Origin: an uncultured Flavobacteriales bacterium
GTDB lineage: Bacteria > Bacteroidota > Bacteroidia > Flavobacteriales_D > Crocinitomicaceae
Direction of reading: 5' to 3'
Assembly: GCA_903899795.1 (NCBI GenBank)
Contig: CAIUKX010000281.1
Span: 1-12,579 of the forward strand
Length of the DNA: 12,579 nucleotides
How positions within the stretch are numbered: the first letter of the stretch is position 1; every line of letters starts with the position of its first letter. The position numbers and the translations under genes are program-made. The notes beneath the pieces were generated by a model. The model was given only the letters and a program-made list of their open reading frames with translations. It was not told the DNA's origin and did no database searches. This document shows positions 1-7,521 of the stretch, one piece after another.

Positions 1-1007
1 GTATCGTTGGAAAAAGGAAACGAATGATCGGGTAGCTTGTCAACTACCGGAGCAGTCAAGCCGGAATCAAAATGTACGTTTCCTTCAATAATTCGAATTT
101 CATCCCAATGTTCATTTTGTAAAAAGGATTCCAACACTTGCTTCCCTCCTTCTACCAAAACAGATTGAATATTCAATTCGTATAATTTTTGAAGTATTTT
201 GGATGAATGCATATCGGGAAGCTGAATTTGTTCAATATGATCTTCCTGTGAGTTTTTCAGTCGATTAAACACAATCGTCCTTGCTTCATTATTAAAAACA
301 GAAGCTTTTGCTGTCAATTGTAAATCGCTGTCCAAAATCAAACGAATTGGATTGATACCAGTCACTTCACGTACCGTTAATGTTGGGTTATCGTTTAAAA
401 CGGTGTTTTTTCCAACGAGTATTGCCTTTTCTTCCGATCTCCACTTGTGCACCAAGGACTTGCTTTCAACTGAACTGATCCAATTGATTTTTGGATTACC
501 ATCAACCCTCTCTCTGTCGATATAACCATCCTTAGTTTGTGCCCATTTAAGAATCACATAGGGTCTTTTCTTTTCATGAAAAGTAAAAAAACGTTTGTTC
601 AATTCGCGGCATTCTTTTTCCAGAACCCCCACTTTAACTTCAATGCCTGCTTTTATTAATTTTTCAATACCTTTCCCACTGACTTTCGAAAATGAATCCG
701 AACACCCCACAACAACTCGTTTGAATTGATGCAAAACCAGCAAATCCGCACAGGGCGGAGTCTTTCCGAAATGTGCACAAGGTTCCAGAGAAACATAGAT
801 GGTTGCTTGCTTTAATAATGATTTATCTGCGACAGATTGAACAGCGTTCACTTCTGCATGTGGTTCTCCATAAGCCTCATGATATCCTTCTCCCAGAATT
901 TTCCCATCCAGAACAATGACAGCGCCTACCATGGGATTCGGGGCAACCTTCCGATTTCCTAATCGGGCAAGATCAATGCATCTGTACATGAATAATTCAT
1001 CTTCCAT
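1..1007 (-). CDS. ribD: RibD, bifunctional riboflavin deaminase/reductase (3' end cut by window edge)
   Basis: Two successive steps of riboflavin synthesis: zinc-dependent deamination of the pyrimidine produced by GTP cyclohydrolase II, then NADPH-dependent reduction of its ribosyl group, in the cytoplasm. About 335 codons are visible from ATG at 1007 and the frame is still open at base 1. The N-terminal half is a cytidine-deaminase-like domain: PNPMVGAV near residue 23, zinc and catalytic residues in PHAEVNA (H50, E52), and EPCAHFGKTPPC (C77, C86). The reductase domain begins near residue 150 (RPYVILKWAQTKDGYID) and includes DNPTLTVR and a VEGG motif near residue 285. The ATG at 1007 is chosen because MEDELFMYRCIDLA matches the usual start of the family and no other ATG lies between it and the upstream terminator. 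The gene starts only 40 nt past the efflux-operon terminator, so its own promoter must be very close. Family assignment is firm. Confidence 0.96.
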   Translation of the reverse strand, partial: MEDELFMYRCIDLARLGNRKVAPNPMVGAVIVLDGKILGEGYHEAYGEPHAEVNAVQSVADKSLLKQATIYVSLEPCAHFGKTPPCADLLVLHQFKRVVVGCSDSFSKVSGKGIEKLIKAGIEVKVGVLEKECRELNKRFFTFHEKKRPYVILKWAQTKDGYIDRERVDGNPKINWISSVESKSLVHKWRSEEKAILVGKNTVLNDNPTLTVREVTGINPIRLILDSDLQLTAKASVFNNEARTIVFNRLKNSQEDHIEQIQLPDMHSSKILQKLYELNIQSVLVEGGKQVLESFLQNEHWDEIRIIEGNVHFDSGLTAPVVDKLPDHSFPFSND

Positions 1008-1046
1008 CGGACGAATATACCAAATAATCTTATGTTGATCGCATAA

Positions 1047-1084
1047 AAAAACTCCCTCTTTCCAAGTGAAAAAAGGGAGTTTTT
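1047..1084 (-). terminator. Rho-independent terminator of the efflux operon
   Basis: ACTCCCT (1051-1057) pairs with AGGGAGT (1074-1080). Flanking A and T runs extend the stem by four pairs (1047-1050 with 1081-1084). Read on the minus strand, the hairpin is followed by a run of T, and it begins 20 nt after the RND pump stop codon. A T-rich stretch also follows on the plus strand, so it could work in both directions, but no plus-strand gene reaches it. It stands directly ahead of ribD. Confidence 0.85.
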
Positions 1085-1103
1085 ATTTCTGCCAAAATGG
1101 AAC

Positions 1104-4100
1104 TTAATTTTTCAATTCCAATTCTAAATCATTCGTATTTTGCTGCGCTTTCTTTTTACCAGTAAACAACCGATTTACTGCTAGTCTCCAACGCTCAATA
1201 ATCATATAAACCGCCGGTACTAATACCAATGTAATCAACATCGAGCTTGTCAATCCACCAATAATCACCCATGCCATTCCATTTTTAATTTCAGCTCCTT
1301 CACCGCTTGCCAAAGCAATAGGCAACATACCAAAAATCATTGCCAAAGTGGTCATTAAGATCGGTCGTAAACGTTCTTTACCCGCTTCAATCAAAGCTTC
1401 TTTCACCTCCATACCTTCTGCTTTCAAGTGATTGGTAAAATCAACAATTAAAATTGCATTCTTGGAAACCAGTCCCAGCAACATAATCAATCCCAAAATA
1501 GCGAAAATAGTCATCGAACTCATGGTTAGAGCAAGTGCTAAAAATGACCCGACAAAAGCTACGGGAATGGAAAATAATACCACAAGCGGATAAACCGCAC
1601 TTTCGTACAAAGCAACCATGATGAGGTACACGAGTAGAATACCGATTCCCATTGCCATTCCCAAACTTCCAAATGCTTCACCTTGATTTTTTGCTTCACC
1701 CAGGTAATCGATAATGACACCTTCTGGCATTTTCGTTTTTTTCAATTTTTCTTTGATATCCGCTACAATTGTCCCTGAAGCACGTCCCACTGCTGCCGAA
1801 TTGATTTTTATCGAAGACATCCGGTCGGTTCGTTCAAGTATAGATTGTCCCATTACTTCTTTCACATCTGCAAAATCAGTTAAGCGGACAATGGCGCCAC
1901 GGTTATTTCTCAACGTCAAATTACGTACGTTATCAATATTTTCCTTGTCACCTTGATTGAGCATGACATTGATACCGTACTCTTCTCCCCTGTCTTTGTA
2001 TTTTGTATTTCGATTCCCTTGGAAGGCGAGTTGAACTGCTGATCCTACATCTGGAATTGAAATCCCTAATTCAGACATTTTCTCCCGATTGATATTGATC
2101 GCTACCTCCGTTTTTGGATTTTTCGTACTGTATTGAACGAAATCTGTTCCCGGCGTTTTGATAACAATTTGTTTCAAGATGGCTGCAGCAGCTCTCACAC
2201 TGTCCATGTCTGTTCCTTTAACCGCAATCATAATCGGTGTCTGACTACTTCCTGTCATACCTACCGGCTGAACATTAATATTTACTCCCGGAATTTTAGA
2301 AATCGTGTCCCGCATGATTTGCCCGAAATCGTCGGTTGAGAATTTCCGTTCATTCTTTCCAACCAAACTCACCGTTATCTCTGCAAGATTCGAATTGGAT
2401 GATGATCCTCCGGCATTCATTTGTCCGGATTGTGTCCCAACATTAGAAAATACTTTTAACACCTCAGGATGAGATTCAATAATTTTCTCCACCCGAGCAA
2501 CTACCTGATTTGTTTCTTCCAAAGTTGCTTCATCCGGTAAATCCAATTGAATGGCTAACTCCCCACGATCAGCATTCCCAACAAATGAAGCGCCGATAAA
2601 ACCAGCAGGAAATAACATAATTGCCCCGACGAACATGACAATTACTCCTCCGATAATATTTCTCTTATGCCCTTTGGTTATTGACCATGTCAAAACTTTT
2701 CCATATCCTCGACGGAAGGCGTCAATGATACTTTCAAATCCCAGATGCAATTTTCCCCAGAGCGTATTTTTATTCATCACTTCCAATCTACCCCAACGTG
2801 AAGCCAATAATGGAGTTAACGTAAATGAAACAAACAAACTCATCAAGGTTGAGAATACAATTACCAATGAAAACTCTTTCAAGATATTTCCAATTAATCC
2901 ACCCGATAATGAAAGCGGAAGGAATACAACGACATCCACCAAAGTAATTGCCATGGCTGTAAATCCAATCTCTTTACGTCCTTCCAATGCGGCAGCTCTT
3001 TTTGATTTCCCCATTTCGAGGTGACGGTAAATATTCTCCAATACAACAATACTATCATCCACCAGAATCCCGACAACAAGAGACAATGCCATCAAAGTCA
3101 TCAAGTTCAATGAAAATCCGAAAGCCCACATCAAAATAAATGTTGGGATCATCGCTGAAGGAATTGCAATCAATACGAACAAAGAACTTCGAACACTATG
3201 CAAAAACAAGATCATGATCAAACCAACAATAAAAATCGCAAGGTACAAATCGTGCATAACTGCATCTGCAGACGCAAGTGTATACACCGATTGATCAGAA
3301 GCCACTTCATAATGGAAATCTTTGGATTTAAAAATCTCCTGAATTTCTTCCAGTTTCTTTTTTGTTCCCTGACTCACACTCACCGCATTCGCATCTGTTT
3401 GTTTCATGATTTGAATACCGATGGAAGGTACTCCATTGATTCGGTTCAAAGTAGTCGATTCCGTCTGAGCATCCGTCACCGAAGCAACGTCCTTCAATAA
3501 TATCCTACTCCCATCCCTGTCTTCACGAATGACCAAATTTCTCAAGTCATCAATGTTTCTCAATTTTGCATCCAGACGCAATGAAAAACGCGTATCACTT
3601 GATTTTATATTACCAGCAGGAAAGGACAATCCACTGTTCGCTACAATTTGATTGACTGTAGCTGAAGAAATATTATAGGTATATAATTTATCGTTATCCA
3701 ATGAAACTTCAATCTCACGTTCGTTTCCACCAATGATAGAAACCTGTGCTACACCTGCAACATTCGTCAACAAAGGTTTTACCTGCACATTGATAAAATC
3801 ATACAATTCAGTTTGCGGCATACTCGAAGTAACACTGACTTTTAGAATCGGTAAATCATCCAGACTCAAACGTTGTACTACCGGTTCATCCACATCATCC
3901 GGCAATCCTTTCATGATCTGACTGATCTTTCTTTCGGCATCGAGCTGAGCGCTAGCAGCACTAAAACCTGGTTTTAACTCTACAGTGATCAACGATATTC
4001 CTTCTCGTGAAGAAGAAGAAATCATATTTACCCCTTCAATTGCTGAAACAGCGTCTTCAATTGGTTTTGTAACACTGCTTTCTACCTCATCGGATGATGC

Positions 4101-4262
4101 ACCAGCATAGGTCGTTTGCACCATAATTGTGGATATATCAAACTTTGGAAAAAGGTTATAATTTAAGGTATTATAACTGACAAAACCAAAGAGGATCAAG
4201 GTAAAGAATATTACCGTTATCAGTAACGGCCTTTTTATTGCAACTTCTGTAATTGATGCCAT
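1104..4262 (-). CDS. RND efflux pump, inner-membrane permease (AcrB/HAE1-like)
   Basis: Proton-driven inner-membrane pump of a tripartite efflux system that exports drugs, dyes, bile salts or other hydrophobic compounds through the adaptor and TolC-like channel encoded just upstream. It has 1052 residues, the normal family length. The layout is classic: TM1 at about 12-30 (IKRPLLITVIFF), a large periplasmic loop, a TM block at about 340-490, a second loop, and a last TM block at about 870-1022. The proton-relay residues are present: D402 and D403 in TM4 (GILVDDSIVVLEN) and K934 in TM10 (LVSKNAILIVDF), equivalent to AcrB D407, D408 and K940. It is therefore probably active. The sequence is of the HAE type rather than the heavy-metal CusA type, based on overall similarity to AcrB/MexB-like proteins; the substrate cannot be read from sequence. 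It is the last gene of the operon, 5 nt after the adaptor, and is followed by a terminator. Confidence 0.96.
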   Translation of the reverse strand: MASITEVAIKRPLLITVIFFTLILFGFVSYNTLNYNLFPKFDISTIMVQTTYAGASSDEVESSVTKPIEDAVSAIEGVNMISSSSREGISLITVELKPGFSAASAQLDAERKISQIMKGLPDDVDEPVVQRLSLDDLPILKVSVTSSMPQTELYDFINVQVKPLLTNVAGVAQVSIIGGNEREIEVSLDNDKLYTYNISSATVNQIVANSGLSFPAGNIKSSDTRFSLRLDAKLRNIDDLRNLVIREDRDGSRILLKDVASVTDAQTESTTLNRINGVPSIGIQIMKQTDANAVSVSQGTKKKLEEIQEIFKSKDFHYEVASDQSVYTLASADAVMHDLYLAIFIVGLIMILFLHSVRSSLFVLIAIPSAMIPTFILMWAFGFSLNLMTLMALSLVVGILVDDSIVVLENIYRHLEMGKSKRAAALEGRKEIGFTAMAITLVDVVVFLPLSLSGGLIGNILKEFSLVIVFSTLMSLFVSFTLTPLLASRWGRLEVMNKNTLWGKLHLGFESIIDAFRRGYGKVLTWSITKGHKRNIIGGVIVMFVGAIMLFPAGFIGASFVGNADRGELAIQLDLPDEATLEETNQVVARVEKIIESHPEVLKVFSNVGTQSGQMNAGGSSSNSNLAEITVSLVGKNERKFSTDDFGQIMRDTISKIPGVNINVQPVGMTGSSQTPIMIAVKGTDMDSVRAAAAILKQIVIKTPGTDFVQYSTKNPKTEVAININREKMSELGISIPDVGSAVQLAFQGNRNTKYKDRGEEYGINVMLNQGDKENIDNVRNLTLRNNRGAIVRLTDFADVKEVMGQSILERTDRMSSIKINSAAVGRASGTIVADIKEKLKKTKMPEGVIIDYLGEAKNQGEAFGSLGMAMGIGILLVYLIMVALYESAVYPLVVLFSIPVAFVGSFLALALTMSSMTIFAILGLIMLLGLVSKNAILIVDFTNHLKAEGMEVKEALIEAGKERLRPILMTTLAMIFGMLPIALASGEGAEIKNGMAWVIIGGLTSSMLITLVLVPAVYMIIERWRLAVNRLFTGKKKAQQNTNDLELELKN

Positions 4263-4267
4263 AACTA

Positions 4268-5338
4268 TTATTTATTATTTGTAGCTGGAACTTCAACATT
4301 GCTTCCATCCACTAAGTTCAACTGACCTTCTGTGACTACTTTGTCTCCTTCTTTCAAACCGTTAAGAACTTCGATGTTTTCACCCAATTCACGACCTAAA
4401 ACAAGTTTACATTTCACTGATTTGTTATTTCTTACCACATAGACATATGGATTTTTGATTCCATCAGCCAATGCTCTTTTTGGAATCTGTAAAGCACTTC
4501 CTTCATTCTTCATTTCAAAATTCACCTTTACATACGTTCCTGCTTTCAATTCTGAAAAACCACTTTTTGAAACAAGGATTTCGATCTTGTAATTGTGATT
4601 TTCGTCGCCTTCAGGACTTATGTATGAGATTTCTCCATTGATCTTTTTACCAGGAAAAATATCACTTGTAATAATCGCTTTTTGCTGTATTTTCAGATTA
4701 TAAACATCTTTCTCATTCACATAAACAAGTGTTTTCAATTGACTTACATCAACAATTGTTGCTATCGGAGATCCCATGTTTACATACTCTCCCTGCATCA
4801 CTTTCTTTTCGGTAATAATTCCGCTGATCGGTGAAATGATATTAGCATCGGCAATTTGCTGTCTCAATTGAGCTACTTCCAAAGCTTTCATATCATAATT
4901 GTATTTCGACTCAATCACTGCATTTTCATTCAAAGCACGACCTTCAAACAGAGATTTGTTTCTCTCATAATCCACTTTCAATTTACTCAACGACAATTCT
5001 TTTGATTTCAAATCAACTTGTTTGATTTTTGTATCAATAAAACCCAACACTTGTCCTTCAGAAACTTTTGTTCCCAATTGAATTTTCAAAGATTCCAATT
5101 TACCCGATGTTCCAATTGAAACCGTCGATTGATCTTTTGGTTCCAAAACAGCAGGGAGAGAAATATCACCATCCATCGGCAAATACTTTACACTTATTAC
5201 AGAAACGGAAATTGGAATCTCAGAACGATCCACCACCTTTTTGCTTTTCTCGATTTGTTTTTTATTTCCAATCAGCTTAAACGTTATTGCCAGTATCACA
5301 ACTACAACAACAGTAATAGATATCATTTTTGTTTTCAT
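4268..5338 (-). CDS. RND efflux periplasmic adaptor (HlyD/AcrA family)
   Basis: Membrane-fusion protein that links the RND pump to the TolC-like outer-membrane channel. It has 356 residues. An N-terminal hydrophobic segment (about 6-24) follows MKTKM. No lipobox cysteine is present, so it is probably anchored by this helix rather than by lipid. The split lipoyl (barrel-sandwich) domain lies at about 70-105 and 164-197 (IISPISGIITEKKVMQGEYV). It surrounds a coiled-coil hairpin of about 106-163 rich in K, E and L (LSLSKLKVDYERNKSLFEG). Beta-barrel and membrane-proximal domains follow (about 200-350, with IPKRAL and GLKEGDKVVTEG). The hairpin is fairly short, as in AcrA-like RND adaptors. The gene starts 48 nt after the channel gene and ends 5 nt before the pump, so the three are almost certainly co-transcribed. 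Confidence 0.95.
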   Translation of the reverse strand: MKTKMISITVVVVVILAITFKLIGNKKQIEKSKKVVDRSEIPISVSVISVKYLPMDGDISLPAVLEPKDQSTVSIGTSGKLESLKIQLGTKVSEGQVLGFIDTKIKQVDLKSKELSLSKLKVDYERNKSLFEGRALNENAVIESKYNYDMKALEVAQLRQQIADANIISPISGIITEKKVMQGEYVNMGSPIATIVDVSQLKTLVYVNEKDVYNLKIQQKAIITSDIFPGKKINGEISYISPEGDENHNYKIEILVSKSGFSELKAGTYVKVNFEMKNEGSALQIPKRALADGIKNPYVYVVRNNKSVKCKLVLGRELGENIEVLNGLKEGDKVVTEGQLNLVDGSNVEVPATNNK

Positions 5339-5386
5339 ATGCTCTTTATTTATTCTTTTATTTTGCTTATTACCTTATTCCTGTTC

Positions 5387-6730
5387 TTATAATTGACCTA
5401 TGTAGTTTGTCAAAGTTCCTTTCGCTTTCTCATAATCCAATCTGCTCGATAAAAAATTTAGCAATGAATTGATATAATTGCTTTGAGCCTCTTTGTAAGC
5501 ATATTCGGAATTTAAGAAATCAGCCAGTGACGATGTCCCCTCTTTGTATTCCAAATTACTTGCTTCATATACTGCTTTTGCCAACTGCATGTTTTCTTTA
5601 TTGGTATTTAAACTGGTATAGGAACTCACTAATTTGGTATTGGCATTTTCATTCTCCAATTTAAAATTCTGAACATTCAATTTTGCCGTTTCGATTTGAT
5701 TTTGCAAAGTAAGTTGACTCATTTTGAATTGACTGTACGTTCTGAAACCAGTCATAACCGGAACATTAATTTTCAAACCAACAGCTGAGTAATCATACCA
5801 ATGATTGAACGAAGGCCCGAATTCCTTTCCAAAAGCATTTTGTCCGTATCGAGCATAACCTGAAAGTGTCGGTAGAAAAGCTGCTTTTTTGCTTTTCATT
5901 TGAATTTCCAAAAGTCGGATATTCTGATCCTGGATTTTATAATCCAATCTGTTTGCTACATCATAAGTCGTTTCAACTGGCATGACGATTTCCTGATCGT
6001 AGTTTAAGCTTTGATCTATTTCCAACGGCTCTTCCAGTGGCATTCCAATTGCAATTTTCAATTTATTCAATGCCAACTTTTTATTTGTTTGAGTCAGATT
6101 TATCTGGGATACTATATTATTTAATCCTACACGTGTACGGTCGTAATCAATCTTTTTTAACACCCCGTTTTCGTATTGAAGTTTCATGATGCTCAACAAC
6201 TCGTTGTACTGCTTTTCATTTTCTTTCAACAGTTTTTCCTGCTCGTTTAAAATCAACACCTGATAATATGCCTGAGCGGTTTGATACACCAAATCCTCAT
6301 TATTTTTAAGAATTTTCAACGCTGCTAATTCATCATTATTAGACATCGCTTTCAATGAAATCAAGGCTGCTTGATCATAAATTTTCTGATCCATTTGGAC
6401 TACCATACCATTGACGTGTTTATTCCCCATCTGAATATGCGTTTCATTCGGGCCAAAAGCTCCTGCAGGAATGACTGAAGTCTGCAATTTCGCATTGTAA
6501 TCCACTGTACCACTCGCGTTGACTTGAGGCAAATATCCTGATAAACCTTCTTTATTTTTGTAACGGGCAATCTCTGCTTCGTTTGTGAATACTGTACTGC
6601 TCGGATGATTCTTCAGTGCGAATTCAATACTTGATTTCAGATTAAATACAACCGGACTTCCCTGCCCGATTGCATTGAATGACATGGCGAATAACCAAAT
6701 CATCAACGGCATTATTTTTATTGTGTTCAT
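5387..6730 (-). CDS. TolC-family outer-membrane efflux channel
   Basis: Trimeric outer-membrane exit duct for the adaptor and pump encoded downstream. From the ATG at 6730 it has 447 residues. This start is chosen because it places a proper Sec signal peptide at the N-terminus (MNTIKIMPLMIWLFAMSFNA, probable cleavage near residue 23). The frame stays open to a TTG at 6877, but that extension would overlap the regulator and bury the signal peptide. An in-frame ATG at 6763 is a less likely alternative. There is no lipobox cysteine. The two internal TolC repeats are visible: an opening helix with SIEFALKNHPS near residue 34 and GYLPQVNASG near 65; long Q/N/K/E-rich helices at about 125-230; then KKAAFLPTLSGYARYG near 281 and helices at about 340-435 ending in LADFLNSEYAYKEAQ. 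Family assignment is secure. Confidence 0.94.
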   Translation of the reverse strand: MNTIKIMPLMIWLFAMSFNAIGQGSPVVFNLKSSIEFALKNHPSSTVFTNEAEIARYKNKEGLSGYLPQVNASGTVDYNAKLQTSVIPAGAFGPNETHIQMGNKHVNGMVVQMDQKIYDQAALISLKAMSNNDELAALKILKNNEDLVYQTAQAYYQVLILNEQEKLLKENEKQYNELLSIMKLQYENGVLKKIDYDRTRVGLNNIVSQINLTQTNKKLALNKLKIAIGMPLEEPLEIDQSLNYDQEIVMPVETTYDVANRLDYKIQDQNIRLLEIQMKSKKAAFLPTLSGYARYGQNAFGKEFGPSFNHWYDYSAVGLKINVPVMTGFRTYSQFKMSQLTLQNQIETAKLNVQNFKLENENANTKLVSSYTSLNTNKENMQLAKAVYEASNLEYKEGTSSLADFLNSEYAYKEAQSNYINSLLNFLSSRLDYEKAKGTLTNYIGQL

Positions 6731-6858
6731 ATACTTAAATTGAATTAAATTTTCTCTTTTCATCGTATAACTCTTCGGTAAAAGTAAATCGACACTCGGT
6801 CGGTATAAATTCCAAATAGGTAAACTGTACTTCATTGTCGGTGAACAGTTGTTTTTTC
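6731..6858 (-). promoter_or_regulatory. Regulator-tolC gap with repeated TCGGT and an inverted repeat
   Basis: This 128-nt gap precedes the efflux structural genes. On the plus strand, TCGGT occurs at 6775, 6796, 6800 and 6838, with a fifth copy at 6862 just inside the regulator end; all are in the same orientation. AACTGT (6823-6828) and ACAGTT (6845-6850) form an inverted repeat. I see no convincing TAnnTTTG promoter box. The gap could hold an internal promoter or operator that lets the efflux genes be controlled separately from the regulator, or it could shape the mRNA leader. This role is inferred. Confidence 0.35.
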
Positions 6859-7338
6859 TTATCGGTTCTCCTCCCAACTTTTAAATAATTTTGGAATCTC
6901 CTGAAAGATATATTCCATTAAACTGATCATTTCTGAAAAATTTTTATTGAATTCAGGAGTTGATGCCGGACGTTGTTCCAGAACTTCTCTCATCACATTT
7001 CCTAATTTTTCCATTTCTTTAAACTTATCTTTCATTCCATCTTTCCATTGAGCAATCACACTCCTGAAATAGCGCTTTCGATCACCCGGCTTGGTGATGT
7101 AATCGATTTTTTGAACCGTCAGCAATAAGTTTATAGCATTACTCGTGGCACTTTTACTCAATTGTAAAGTCTCTCTTATTTCGTCAAATGTTAATTCCAC
7201 CCGATCTGAAACCATCAGTAAAGCCATAATACGTGCTGCTGCTGGTTGAAACCCCGGAGTTTCAAACATCAAACCTAATTTTTCGACAAGTTGCAACTGT
7301 TGATCGGTTATAGACAATCCATTAATTGTATTCTCCAT
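6859..7338 (-). CDS. GbsR/MarR-family transcriptional regulator of the efflux operon
   Basis: DNA-binding regulator, first gene of the minus-strand run that continues into tolC, adaptor and pump, so probably their local regulator. From the ATG at 7338 (MENTINGLS) it has 159 residues. An upstream in-frame TTG at 7362 is rejected because it falls inside the probable promoter. The N-terminal region fits the GbsR winged helix: LVEKLGLMFETPGFQPAAARIMALLMVSD-type text at about 17-45, FDEIRETLQLSKSATSNAIN (51-70) as the recognition region, and a wing at ITKPGDRKRYFR (81-92). The remainder (95-159) is helical and charged, suited to dimerisation. Known GbsR proteins control osmoprotectant genes; linkage to RND efflux here argues for ligand sensing by a drug or metabolite instead. 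Its promoter carries a 42-bp palindrome, which suggests autoregulation. Family is likely; ligand and sign of control are unknown. Confidence 0.87.
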   Translation of the reverse strand: MENTINGLSITDQQLQLVEKLGLMFETPGFQPAAARIMALLMVSDRVELTFDEIRETLQLSKSATSNAINLLLTVQKIDYITKPGDRKRYFRSVIAQWKDGMKDKFKEMEKLGNVMREVLEQRPASTPEFNKNFSEMISLMEYIFQEIPKLFKSWEENR

Positions 7339-7359
7339 TTTTTTTTGAATTTGATTCAA

Positions 7360-7367
7360 CAAAGATA
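7360..7367 (-). promoter_or_regulatory. Candidate -7 box for the regulator
   Basis: Read on the minus strand these bases are TATCTTTG, a full match to the Bacteroidota primary-sigma -7 consensus TAnnTTTG. The box lies 21 nt upstream of the ATG at 7338, giving a short leader. No clear -33 TTG is seen at the expected distance, but the region is occupied by the palindrome at 7369-7410. It probably drives the regulator and, by readthrough, the efflux genes. Confidence 0.6.
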
Positions 7368-7368
7368 A

Positions 7369-7410
7369 TCAGTTTTTCTAGTTCTTAAAATAAAGAACCA
7401 AAAAAACTGA
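7369..7410. promoter_or_regulatory. 42-bp inverted repeat, probable operator
   Basis: Two nested pairs of arms share exactly the same centre (between 7389 and 7390). The outer arms are TCAGTTTTT (7369-7377) and AAAAACTGA (7402-7410), 9 of 9 paired. The inner arms are GTTCTT (7381-7386) and AAGAAC (7393-7398), 6 of 6 paired. It abuts the regulator's -7 box, so a bound dimer or pair of dimers would block polymerase. It also lies about 110 nt upstream of the divergent MFS gene. Binding by the adjacent GbsR/MarR protein is inferred. A stem-loop role is less likely because it lies upstream of the predicted transcript start. Confidence 0.65.
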
Positions 7411-7480
7411 AAAAAAATATTTGGAGGATGATTGATCTCATCAAAATAATCTGTAATCACCATTTTATTTTCAAAATCCC

Positions 7481-7488
7481 TATATTCG
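7481..7488 (+). promoter_or_regulatory. Possible -7 box for the MFS transporter
   Basis: TATATTCG differs from the Bacteroidota consensus TAnnTTTG at one position and lies 33 nt before the MFS ATG at 7522. The upstream region is T-rich but has no clear -33 TTG. This is weak evidence and is offered only as the best candidate in the gap. Confidence 0.35.
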
Positions 7489-7521
7489 TTCCCCTTAACT
7501 CAAACAAAAACTGATTTGGAA

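Noticed and set aside
2551..3024. 157-codon plus-strand ORF opposite the RND pump
   Set aside because: Antisense shadow of a well-supported coding sequence, with low-complexity text and no recognisable motif.
6731..6877. Upstream extension of the TolC-like gene to a TTG at 6877
   Set aside because: It overlaps the regulator's stop, puts 49 extra residues before a clear signal peptide, and begins with a non-ATG codon.
7339..7362. TTG at 7362 as start of the GbsR/MarR regulator
   Set aside because: It overlaps the TATCTTTG promoter box, so it would lie upstream of the likely transcript start; ATG 7338 fits the family.
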